Positions 16,020 through 25,600 of a stretch of 29,365 nt of DNA are shown here, in pieces. The position numbers were made by a program, and so were the translations under genes. Position 1 is the first letter of the stretch. Every line of letters starts with the position of its first letter. The DNA lies in the NCBI GenBank assembly GCA_003457135.1, contig DMSQ01000064.1, positions 1 through 29,365 of the forward strand, given 5' to 3'. This DNA is from Prolixibacteraceae bacterium. GTDB taxonomy: Bacteria; Bacteroidota; Bacteroidia; Bacteroidales; Prolixibacteraceae. Below the pieces are notes generated by a model, which had not been told where the DNA came from, did not search any database, and saw only the letters and a program-made list of their open reading frames with translations.

Positions 16020-16212
16020 AATTATTTTATTTACTGTTTGTTGGTCAACTTTACGAAAAGATCATTGAATATGGCATCCCGGTTTACTGAGGTTGCCATA
16101 CCAATGAAATGCCTGAAATGGTTTACATTACAGCAAAGTGTGGCCACTGCTTTAAAATTCGTGACCTGCTGCGAATATTCATTGTTGTGCTAATTTGGAT
16201 ATGTTCCTATTA
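16020..16212 (-). other. Gap with a 52-codon open frame lacking a proper start
   Basis: Between the second GHL6 gene and yhcH a minus-strand frame (16189 down to the TAA at 16031-16033) is open for 52 codons after an in-frame TAG. It includes GMATSVNRDAIFNDLF and ends LTNKQ. The first ATG lies two thirds of the way in. It could be the relic of a small gene or chance, and I recognise no family. Confidence 0.25.
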
Positions 16213-18528
16213 TCAGGAAATTACAAAAACTTCATGATCAAGTATTGAACTGATTTCAAATTTTATAAAGCCATTTTCTACCTTTGCAGATATATTGTTG
16301 CTGGACACAATAGAATGAATTTTTTTTCCACTCACAGAGGTTGGCAATTTAACTTTAACCTTAAATGGTCCTATAGCAATCAATTCATCCATCGGCAAAC
16401 GCCATGTAGCAGCATTTGTCAGATTAACGATGTGCAGGATTACCTTTCCGGATTGCTGGTATAAGTGACAATCCACCATTCCTGCTCCCTCTACTGTCAA
16501 TGGCAAGTCCTCTTTTACAGTCCATTTTACAATATTTGCAAGTAAATTACCATGATCAGGAAGATTCAAATGACCGAACTGTCTGTCAATATCGGCCGGA
16601 ATAAAAACAACCCTGCCTCCTTTTACATTAGATCTGATGATCACACCAGGAATATCAGTTTTGGATTCCCGCATATAGGCCGTTTCTGGTGGATAGGTTG
16701 GGAACTGAGGAATATAAGTTAACGGCACTTCTGCACCCGCATCTAATCGAAGCGGTTCGAGTAATCCGCCATAAGGTAAAATGTCCGTTTCTTCGAAACC
16801 AAGAAGTATTGGATGTCTTTTACCAGTAACCTGTGGTTCCTTCCCTGTATGTGGTCCTGTCATTTGGGCACGAAGTTCAGGTGTTAAGCGCATGTAAGTG
16901 TGGTATGCAACATGTGCATACTTTTCTGTAGGTACAATTCGCTTTATAGGCGAGGTGACCAAATGGGCTCCAAACAGATCGGACAATCCATAATCGGAAA
17001 GGGCATCGCCTTCTTCGTCATATAAACTTGTATCTCCGGTTGCTATTAGGCTGCCACCACGATCAACGAAGCGCCTTACCGCTGCCATCTGGTCATTGGT
17101 CATGATTGCCAGATTGGGTAAAACTAAAACATCGAATTGACCAGCATCACGGTCAATATGATCTGCATGTAATGGAATATATGGAATTCGTGACCGAAGA
17201 AGAGCCTGGGCCATTCCACGATATGGAAGTTCAACCAATTCCTCGGCATTATCTCTGCCATAAAACTCAGTATTCTCCTGTGTCCAAACTAAACCAACGT
17301 TAGCTATAGGTTTACGATTCAAAAGATGTTCATTATTATCCTTGTACCATTTAAATATGGGTTGAGCAGTATGGTACATTCTCCTGTCCTCATGGTAGGC
17401 AGCGATCATATGCCACCAGGGTGATATACCACCAGCAATACCATTTATCATCCACATTCTGGATTCATGTACTGGTTTACTTGCCAGTCGGAAATATGCA
17501 TCACTGTGGTTGTATAATGCCATACTTTCCGGTATAAGTTTATCCCATCCTAATAAACCATGAATAAGTTGCCCCATTCGAGCATTATTTTGGAATCCTT
17601 CCTCATTTGAACGGGATTGATCATCAAGCATTAAAATATCTGCTCTCTCGGCAATTTCTTTATAGTTTCTGAATCTGTGACTTTGTTCAACTAGAGAGCC
17701 ACTGTTCATGCCAGACCAGGTACAATCAGCACCTCCCACAGCCTTGGTCGTTTTGTTAAATAAATCCCAAATTTCAAGCCGGCGATCATAATTCCACCTA
17801 ATCCATTGCTTGTAAACCTTGTCATCCCAGTTTTTCTTTAAAGGAATGTTCTGTCCGGTTTTATTATGAAAACTTTTTTTGCAATTTTCACAATAGCAAA
17901 TGGATTTCCGGTCTAGACCGCTCCAGCTATTATCTGTAAAACCTTCCGGTTTATATAATTGCCATATTTCTTTAAGGATCGCTGGAATATGCTCGTGATA
18001 ATAAGGACTATTTACACAGCTAACATAAAGTTCGCCGGCTTTATAAGGTTTACCATTTGCATCGATAGCGAACCAATCAGGATGCGCTATATAAAATTCT
18101 TCATGAGCTCTGTTTGAGTCCATCCGGGCAAACACAGCAAGTCCATCTTCATGCGCGGCACGACATAATTCACCAAATAGGTCTCGCCCTCCCAGATATT
18201 TGGCCGGACGGTGCAGCGGAATTTGAGTTGGATAATAGGCCACAATCCCACCGGCATTAATAACCACTCCTTGAGTTTCTGTTTCTTTCCAAAATTTTCT
18301 CCACCAGGGAATATCATATTGCTCAGGATCAATCTCCGTTATATTGATTTGTCCCCAACGAGTGATATTGCGATACCAGGGAGTTACTTCCTTTAATTCT
18401 TTTTTACTAAATATTTCTTTGGCTGAAAGCGTATAAAAATTTGTGCTGGCAAGCACGGCAGATCCAATAGCAGTCTTTTTAAGAAAGGAACGACGACTAT
18501 TAAACTCATTTTGAATTTTATTTTCCAT
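16213..18528 (-). CDS. Tat-exported putative glycoside hydrolase (GHL6 + beta-galactosidase trimerisation type), copy 2
   Basis: The 771-residue protein begins with a twin-arginine signal (SRRSFLKK, Arg12-Arg13, then a hydrophobic stretch) for export of a folded enzyme. The body is a TIM-barrel of the hypothetical glycosyl hydrolase 6 type (about 55-400), with AAHEDGLAVFARMD, GFTDNSWSGL (196-205) and CYCENCKKSF (211-220). A beta-galactosidase-trimerisation/GATase-like domain follows (about 400-620, with HADHIDRDAGQFDVLVLPNL and GGSLIATG), then a C-terminal beta domain. The usual GH42 Asn-Glu acid/base pair is not visible. Conserved Asp residues in TDNSW and LDDQSR are candidates. I chose ATG 18526-18528 over a GTG nine codons upstream. 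It is closely similar to the preceding gene, 31 bases away: a tandem duplication. Substrate unknown. Confidence 0.85.
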   Translation of the reverse strand: MENKIQNEFNSRRSFLKKTAIGSAVLASTNFYTLSAKEIFSKKELKEVTPWYRNITRWGQINITEIDPEQYDIPWWRKFWKETETQGVVINAGGIVAYYPTQIPLHRPAKYLGGRDLFGELCRAAHEDGLAVFARMDSNRAHEEFYIAHPDWFAIDANGKPYKAGELYVSCVNSPYYHEHIPAILKEIWQLYKPEGFTDNSWSGLDRKSICYCENCKKSFHNKTGQNIPLKKNWDDKVYKQWIRWNYDRRLEIWDLFNKTTKAVGGADCTWSGMNSGSLVEQSHRFRNYKEIAERADILMLDDQSRSNEEGFQNNARMGQLIHGLLGWDKLIPESMALYNHSDAYFRLASKPVHESRMWMINGIAGGISPWWHMIAAYHEDRRMYHTAQPIFKWYKDNNEHLLNRKPIANVGLVWTQENTEFYGRDNAEELVELPYRGMAQALLRSRIPYIPLHADHIDRDAGQFDVLVLPNLAIMTNDQMAAVRRFVDRGGSLIATGDTSLYDEEGDALSDYGLSDLFGAHLVTSPIKRIVPTEKYAHVAYHTYMRLTPELRAQMTGPHTGKEPQVTGKRHPILLGFEETDILPYGGLLEPLRLDAGAEVPLTYIPQFPTYPPETAYMRESKTDIPGVIIRSNVKGGRVVFIPADIDRQFGHLNLPDHGNLLANIVKWTVKEDLPLTVEGAGMVDCHLYQQSGKVILHIVNLTNAATWRLPMDELIAIGPFKVKVKLPTSVSGKKIHSIVSSNNISAKVENGFIKFEISSILDHEVFVIS

Positions 18529-18559
18529 GTTCGATATTAAAATATTGAATGACACATTT

Positions 18560-20908
18560 TTATGTTATAACTATTACCTCATGATTTAAAATCGAGTTGA
18601 TTTCAAATTGACTCCAACCATTTGTTACAGTGGCAGAAATTTTCTGCCCTGATACCAGCATGTTGAGATTCTTACCCTGAACATCTTTTGTAAGTTTGAT
18701 TTTGACAGTAATTGGTCCAATAGGAATGAATTCGTCAATTGGTTTGCGCCACGTTCCTGCACTGATAAGATTGGCAACATGCAAAATCAAGCGTCCAGGT
18801 TGATGATAAATATTGCAATCGACCAAACCGGCACCCTCAATGGTTAGGGGAATATTATCTTTTGACACCCAGCGAATTATATTTGCCAAGAGGTTCCCGT
18901 GATCAGGATAATTGGTACTGGCAAACTGTCTGTCAATATCGGCAGGCATAAACGCAATACGACTGCCACCTGCTGTTGTATTAATTATCAATCCTTGAAT
19001 ATCGGTTTTCCGAATCCGCATCCAGGCATCCTCAGGTGGCATTGTAGGGGATACTGGAATGTAAGTCATAAGAACCTGAGCGCTGGAGTCAGTTCTAACC
19101 GCCTCCAACATTCCTCCAAATGGTATGATATCGGTTTTATCGAATCCCTCTAAAATAGGATGACGCTCACCGGCTATCATTGGTTCTGAGCCGTTATGTG
19201 GACCATCAACATTTCTACCTAATTCAGGTGTCATACGAAGGTATGTGTGTAAAGAACGTACTTCTCCTCTTCTGGAAGGTGCAGCTGAACCTTGAGCTTC
19301 AGATGACAGAGGTTTGTTTGGTTTTGACAGGTGGGTGCCAAAAAGGTCACCCAGAGCATAATCCGGCCGTGGATCACCAAAACTATTATATAAGCTGCTT
19401 TGCCCGGTAGCAAAAAGACCTCCGCCACCTTCAACAAAGCGTTTTACACTGGCCACCTGAGCATCTGTCATTGCACCAAAATTTGGAAGTATTAAGGATG
19501 ATAACTGCTTCGCTTCACGGTCGATATGATCCGCATTGACCGGAATAAAAGGTATTCGTGCCCTGACAAGTGCATTCATTATTCCTCGCCATGGTAGCTC
19601 AACCCTCGTACTGGAGTCATCACGACCAAACCAATTCGAATTACCTTGTGACCAAACAACACCAATAGTAGCTACAGGAGTTCTGTTAAAAAGGAATTCT
19701 TCATTTGCTTTATGCCAAAGATAGACAGGAGGCACAGTTTCATACCTGCGACGATCCTCATGGTAACCACTAACTGTGTGCCACCAGGGAGCGATTCCAC
19801 CAGCCATACCTTCCAGCATCCACATCTGAGACTCCTCGGCTGCTTGGCTTGCCAGTCGCGGACCATAAATAGCCATGCTTTCTGCAGCAATCTTTTCCCA
19901 GCCCAATAAGCCATGAATGTACTTGCCGACCTCAGCATTCTGTTGAAAACCAGACGAATCGCTGCGCGATTGGTGATCTAGCATAATGATGTCAGCCCGA
20001 TCACACAGTTCTTTTAAGTCGCGGAAATCACCGGTACTGATAACGCTGCCACTTGTCATGCCTGACCATGTGCAGTTTGGGCCTCCGGCTGCTTTGGAAG
20101 TGCGCGTGAACAAATCCCAGATATCAGATCTTCGCTGATAATTCCATGCAACCCAATCTCTAAAAACCTGATCATCCCAATTTTTTGTTGGAATATCCTT
20201 GCCCGTTTTATCCCGGAAACTTTTTTTACAATTTTCACAATAACAAGGAGTATTTAATCCCAGACCCGCCCAACTATTGTCAGTGAATCCTTCCGGTTTA
20301 TATAATGTTGCGATCTCTGTTAGGATTGCCGGTATGTGTTCATTATAGTATGGGCCATTGACACATGTCCTGTAACGTCCATCGGTTATAAACGGTTTGC
20401 CTTCAGCATTGACAGAAAACCAATCGGGATGGGCGTTGTAAAATTCTTCGGAAGGCACAGTTCCGGAATCCATGCGGGCAAATACCACAAGTCCATCTTC
20501 ATGGGCTGCACGACACAGATCACCAAAAAGGTCATGATCCCCGAGCAAAGGCGCCCGGAAGTGATGTGGTACTTTGGTCGGATAATAAGCATATATACCT
20601 CCGGCATTTAAAACAATACCTTGAGTCAGTGTTTTTTTCCAATAGTCTCTCCACCATTCAATGTCGAAGTTGGCAGCAGTATCTAGAGTAATATTTATCT
20701 GACCCCAACGCTTCACACTTTTAAACCATGGAACCCCGTTTTTAGATTCAAAATCATTCACAAAACGATTGGCAGCTATAGAAAATAGGTTTGTTCCCGC
20801 CAATGTGACTGTGGCGGCAGTAACTTTCTTAATGAAACTCCGCCGACTGTCACCGGCAATATATTCAACTTCAGATTTACCCTGTTGTCCTGGATTAATA
20901 TTACTCAT
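18560..20908 (-). CDS. Tat-exported putative glycoside hydrolase (GHL6 + beta-galactosidase trimerisation type), copy 1
   Basis: The 782-residue product is a paralogue of the next gene along its whole length. It has a Tat signal SRRSFIKK (Arg22-Arg23) and hydrophobic run, a GHL6-type barrel (GIVLNAGGIYAYYPT, RAAHEDGLVVFARMD, GFTDNSWAGLG, CYCENCKKSF, IIMLDHQSR, GGIAPWWHTVSGYHEDRR), and a trimerisation-type domain with NADHIDREAKQL and GGGLFATG. Its C-terminal beta domain ends like its partner. It differs by an extra serine/proline-rich loop of about 10 residues (PSRRGEVR region, about 575-590) and by His for Asp in MLDHQ. That change beside the putative active site suggests the two copies have different specificity. 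It is the first enzyme gene after susD, separated from it by 253 bases with a strong hairpin. The family has GH42-like architecture but no assigned activity that I can name with confidence. Confidence 0.85.
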   Translation of the reverse strand: MSNINPGQQGKSEVEYIAGDSRRSFIKKVTAATVTLAGTNLFSIAANRFVNDFESKNGVPWFKSVKRWGQINITLDTAANFDIEWWRDYWKKTLTQGIVLNAGGIYAYYPTKVPHHFRAPLLGDHDLFGDLCRAAHEDGLVVFARMDSGTVPSEEFYNAHPDWFSVNAEGKPFITDGRYRTCVNGPYYNEHIPAILTEIATLYKPEGFTDNSWAGLGLNTPCYCENCKKSFRDKTGKDIPTKNWDDQVFRDWVAWNYQRRSDIWDLFTRTSKAAGGPNCTWSGMTSGSVISTGDFRDLKELCDRADIIMLDHQSRSDSSGFQQNAEVGKYIHGLLGWEKIAAESMAIYGPRLASQAAEESQMWMLEGMAGGIAPWWHTVSGYHEDRRRYETVPPVYLWHKANEEFLFNRTPVATIGVVWSQGNSNWFGRDDSSTRVELPWRGIMNALVRARIPFIPVNADHIDREAKQLSSLILPNFGAMTDAQVASVKRFVEGGGGLFATGQSSLYNSFGDPRPDYALGDLFGTHLSKPNKPLSSEAQGSAAPSRRGEVRSLHTYLRMTPELGRNVDGPHNGSEPMIAGERHPILEGFDKTDIIPFGGMLEAVRTDSSAQVLMTYIPVSPTMPPEDAWMRIRKTDIQGLIINTTAGGSRIAFMPADIDRQFASTNYPDHGNLLANIIRWVSKDNIPLTIEGAGLVDCNIYHQPGRLILHVANLISAGTWRKPIDEFIPIGPITVKIKLTKDVQGKNLNMLVSGQKISATVTNGWSQFEINSILNHEVIVIT

Positions 20909-21062
20909 GATATCTATATATTTTTGATAAATAAAAAAGGTTCACTTCAAACATCTAACCTATTATGTAATAAGAACAATATATTGTCGTATTTTTTTAC
21001 TACTCATCCCCAACGTTCGCCCTCCTCTCTTCTCAAAGAATGGGGCAGAGCATCGCATCTGT

Positions 21063-21097
21063 GATTCCCGCCTGCCGGATGAGGCAGGCGGTGAGTC
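21063..21097. promoter_or_regulatory. GC-rich hairpin between susD and the hydrolase genes
   Basis: CCGCCTGCC (21068-21076) pairs perfectly with GGCAGGCGG (21083-21091) over a 6-base loop. After a one-base bulge, GATTC (21063-21067) pairs with GAGTC (21093-21097), giving a 14-bp stem. There is no T run in the transcribed (minus) direction, so it looks like a stabilising or processing hairpin behind susCD, or a copy of a REP-like chromosomal palindrome. The surrounding 60 bases are unusually GC-rich for this gap. Confidence 0.6.
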
Positions 21098-21161
21098 AAG
21101 ATAATGAACAATTCAAAATACGACATTATATTATTTCATATACTTACTTCTAATATAATGA

Positions 21162-22604
21162 TTAATTATATCCCGGGTTTTGAGGAAATATTGTAGGATC
21201 GTTTATTAATTGAACCTGACTTAAAGGTAATGGCCAAACTATCATATATGGCACCATTCCATAATCTTTCATCACATTATATGCCTGACCGGTTCTGGTT
21301 AAATCAAACCATCTGTGCCCTTCAAAAGATAACTCTAATCTTCGTTCTAAAACAATGGCATCCCGAACAGCAGATTGTGTCATTCCTGTTGAATACACTG
21401 TCACCCCTGCTCTGGCACGGATCTGATTCAAATAAGTAATAGCCTGGTCAGTTTTACCATTTTCATTCATTGCTTCTGCCAACATCAATAATATATCACC
21501 ATAACGTATAACTTTCCAGTTGGACTTGCTGTCATCCGCAGCAGCTGATGTAACAATATACTTTTTGGTATATGTCTGGTTGGTATTTGATGTCAGTTTT
21601 ACAAAAACCCCGTTTGCACCAATAAACCCCCCCCTTACGCCGACTGTAATATCCTTTCTGAGATCATTTGCAGCAAACAGATCAATTAAGATCTGGGTGG
21701 GACCATTCTGCTCATCTCCATTGCCGCCTATGCCATAAAAAGAGGTAAATGTTACATTATTAGGTGCAAATCTTCTGTTCCATGGACTTCCTTCTCCCAT
21801 TCCCTCCTCATGTTCGATATCGAAAATGTATTCACTATGATGTTCATTCTTCGTATAATCAAACAGATCGGTAAATTTTGGAAGGAGTAAATATCCCATT
21901 GTGGTTACTTCCAGTAATTTAGCTTCAGTCTTCTGAAAGTCTTTTATCGTCAAATATACTTTCCCTAATATAGCTTTTGCTGCGCCAATGGTTGGCCTGC
22001 CTACATCAGCTCCGGTATATTTGGCGAGCAAGCCGGTTTCTGCCGCCAACAAATCAGGTATGATAATCTTACTGTAAATATTAGCCACCGGTTCACGGGG
22101 AATCTTATACCCTTCTTCAATAGATAAAGGATGAGTAACCATTGGAACATCACCAAAAATTCTCACCAGATCAAAATATGCCAGGGCCCGGAGAAATTTT
22201 GCTTCAGCTATATAACGTGCTTTTTTTGGAATAGTAGTTTCAGCCAAAGGTTCAATTTTAGTTAAGATAGTATTAACGCGAAAAATTGCAGTGTAGAAAT
22301 ACTGCCATTGAGAATTCAATAATCCATCAGAACTAGAGGTGGTAAACAGATCTGAATATGACTGACTGTTAGACTTTGATATCTCCTGCCAAGAATCATC
22401 TGCACGTATGTCACCAATAATATAACGATCTCTATACGCTGATTGAAAAGAATTATATGTAGCAGTTAAAGCATCAGAAAAATCTTTATCTGTTTTGTAT
22501 ACAATGTCTACTGAAACTGCAGATACAGGTGACAATTCAATAAAATCTTTGCTGCATGACATCATAATAAATGATGCAAATGCTATACTAATTAATTTTT
22601 TCAT
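21162..22604 (-). CDS. SusD/RagB-family outer-membrane glycan-binding lipoprotein
   Basis: This is the cell-surface lid that works with the SusC transporter in capturing a ligand. The 480-residue product has a lipoprotein signal (lipobox MMSC, Cys17). The TPR-rich SusD fold follows, with AEAKFLRALAYFDLVRIFGDVP (about 135-156), RYGDILLMLAEAMNENG and a C-terminal LERRLELSFEGHRWFDLTRTG, all hallmarks of the family. The length is normal. I chose the ATG at 22602-22604. An upstream ATG at 22640 would overlap susC by 14 bases and put 12 polar residues before the signal peptide. With this start, 22 bases separate it from susC. The ligand cannot be read from sequence. Confidence 0.96.
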   Translation of the reverse strand: MKKLISIAFASFIMMSCSKDFIELSPVSAVSVDIVYKTDKDFSDALTATYNSFQSAYRDRYIIGDIRADDSWQEISKSNSQSYSDLFTTSSSDGLLNSQWQYFYTAIFRVNTILTKIEPLAETTIPKKARYIAEAKFLRALAYFDLVRIFGDVPMVTHPLSIEEGYKIPREPVANIYSKIIIPDLLAAETGLLAKYTGADVGRPTIGAAKAILGKVYLTIKDFQKTEAKLLEVTTMGYLLLPKFTDLFDYTKNEHHSEYIFDIEHEEGMGEGSPWNRRFAPNNVTFTSFYGIGGNGDEQNGPTQILIDLFAANDLRKDITVGVRGGFIGANGVFVKLTSNTNQTYTKKYIVTSAAADDSKSNWKVIRYGDILLMLAEAMNENGKTDQAITYLNQIRARAGVTVYSTGMTQSAVRDAIVLERRLELSFEGHRWFDLTRTGQAYNVMKDYGMVPYMIVWPLPLSQVQLINDPTIFPQNPGYN

Positions 22605-22626
22605 AACTTTTTTTTCAGAAATAATT

Positions 22627-25600
22627 TTAGAATGATGCATTTATACCAATCACAAAGCTTTTCGCAACAGGATAATTGTAATTCAACAATCCGGGAGTTA
22701 ATGAACTGGAGCTATTGCTAACCTCGGGGTTAAAATATAAAAACTTGGTAACTAACAATGGATTGGAAGCGGTTAAATACACCCTGAGAGAGCCCATGGA
22801 TAGTTTGCTGGCAATCTTTTCAGAAAATGAATAAGAAAGGTTAACATTTTTGATCATAAAATAGGATGCATCAGTCAAATATCTTGTTGAATATTGCCTA
22901 AGACCTCCCGTGGGATTATTATTCGGTCTCGGATCATTACCGGGTTCTGCCTCTGATTTCCAGTAATCTTTCACAATTGAAAGTTGCTTATAACGGGCTC
23001 TAGTATACAACTGATTATCGCTTGAATTAAGGATCTGATTTCCGACAGATCCCATTAAAGCGACAATTAATGTGACTTTTTTATAAGTAAAGCTGTTTGT
23101 CATTCCGTAATAAAAGTCCGGATAAGGATTTCCCATAATCGCTCTGTCAGCTGTATTTATTACACCATCAGGTACTCCGGCAGGCCCGCTGACGTCTTTG
23201 AATCTAATATCGCCTAAGCGCGAAGCATCAGCTGTACCAGGAGCCCATTTTGGACCCGCATCTAATTCAGCCTGAGTTGCAAAAATTCCATCCGTAATGT
23301 ACCCGTAAAACATACCCATAGGTTGACCGATCTGAGTTATATTATTCCCACTAATAATTGGTGCACCCTCTGGACCTAACTTTATCACTTTGTTTTTGAA
23401 TCCTGATATATTAAAGTCAGTGGTCCATTCAAAATTGCCAATTAAGTTTTTTGTATTTAATGTAAATTCCCATCCCTTATTCTCAACTTCGCCAATATTC
23501 TGCAAAGAGGTGTTAAATCCTGTTATAAGTGGAACAAAAACGTTAAGTAAAAGCTCGTGATTTGTTGTTTTAAAATATTCAGCAATAAAAGTTATCCTAC
23601 TTTCTAATAAACTTAAATCTAAGCCTACGTTAGTTGATCTCTGCTTTTCCCATGTCAAGAGTGAGTTAGCATATTGCGATGGAGCATATCCTCCGGTTGC
23701 TGCACCACCAAAATTATACGACTCGTAACCTACGGTAGCAAGATGAGCGTAATTGCCAATATTGTTATTCCCTGATTCGCCATAACTGAATCTAATTTTC
23801 ATATCGCTTATGAAACTAACATCTTTAAGAAAATTTTCATCTGAAATTCTCCAAGCCAGAGCTGCAGAAGGGAAATAGCCATATTTTTTATCTATACCGA
23901 AACGCGATGACCCATCTGACCGGATAGAGGCGGTTAAGTAATATTTATTTTTATAGTTGTAATTTAACCTTGCCAGATATGACAATAATGACCATTCATT
24001 CTCTTGTGAATTGCCCTGGTATAAAATGTTGCTTACAGCATTTAGAGTATAAACAAGATTATTGGGGTACGATCTACTGCTGAGATAATTGGAGCCATTG
24101 TTATTTTTCTCTGTCGTATATCCGATCAAACCTGATATGTTATGATTTCCATAACTTTTGTTGTAATTCAAAGTTGATTCTGTTATCCAATTTAGACTAC
24201 TGGATCTTTCATCTGACCCTTCGGCCGGAACATTATTGAAAACATCAAGTTTAGGTATAAAATAAAAGTAATGACGGTTAGATGTGTTGGCTCCAAACAT
24301 AAAATTAAACTTAAGAGCATCAGATATATTATACTCAGAATATATATTCCCTAAGATCCTTAATTGTTCTGATTTTCTGGTTATTTCGTTTGCTGTCGCA
24401 ACTGGATTCCACACATTATTTGTTGCATCCTGACCATAACCGCTAAAATAAGCTCCATCTGCTTTATATAATGGATACCAGCGTTGCCAGGTATTGGCAG
24501 AGCCGACGATCCCCTCACCACCACCATTATTGCCTGAGTCAATTATATCGTCATTGGTTGTATAAGCAGTATTCAAGTTAAATTTGATTGCAAGCCTTTT
24601 TGATAATTGAGCATCCAGATTTGAACGCAAAGAATATCTATTGAAGTTGCTTGAAATTACAATACCTTCCTGGTTCATATATTCTCCACTTACAGCATAT
24701 TTTACAGTTTCATTTCCGCCTTTGGCAGATAAATTGTAACTCTGCATCGGTGCAGTCCGTAAAATAGCATCAAATGCGTCAGTATCTGTGGTATTTTGTC
24801 CTCCCAAAACGTCCATAATAGTCTGTGGTACTGCATAAAACCACTTTAATGGTTCTCCGGTGGTACTTTTACCAGCATCAAGATTCTGATTTTTAACCCC
24901 GTCATAGTAATATTGGGCTTGTTCCTGAACAGTTAGAAAATCCATTGATTTTAATATTTTTTGCCAACCGTAATACATATCCAAACTAATAACACTCGAA
25001 CCTGTTTTACCTCTTTTGGTACTGATAAGAATAACTCCGTTTGCACCACGGGATCCGTAAATCGCTGTTGCAGAAACATCTTTTAGAATATCAATTGTTT
25101 CAATATCATTGGGATTTAACATTTGTAAATTATCGATAGGGTAACCGTCTACAACATATAGAGGCTCTGAACCAGCAGATACACTGCCAATACCTCTGAT
25201 TCTAATTGTGGGTGAAGCCCCCGGTTTCCCGTTTGTTGTTAGAACCTGCACACCTGCAAGTTTTCCTGTTAATGCCTGATCGACCCTCGAAACCGGCATA
25301 TTTTTTAATTCCTTCGATTGCATTTGTCCAACAGAACCTGTTAAATCTTTCTTCTTAGTAGTTCCATAACCAACAGCAACTACCTCTTCAATCCCGATTG
25401 TTTCCTCCAGCAATATTACATTAATGGTATTTTGGCTTCCAACTGCTGATTCCTGAGTTTTCATCCCTACAAATGAAAATTGTAATGTTGCACTGGACGG
25501 AACATTGGACAAGGAGTAATTTCCGTTGCTGTCAGAAATAGTTCCGATAGTTGTGCCTTTAATTAAAACGGTTACTCCAGGAAGAGATGCTCCTGTTGAA

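Noticed and set aside
22605..22640. Upstream ATG for susD
   Set aside because: It would overlap susC and place a polar stretch before the lipoprotein signal peptide.
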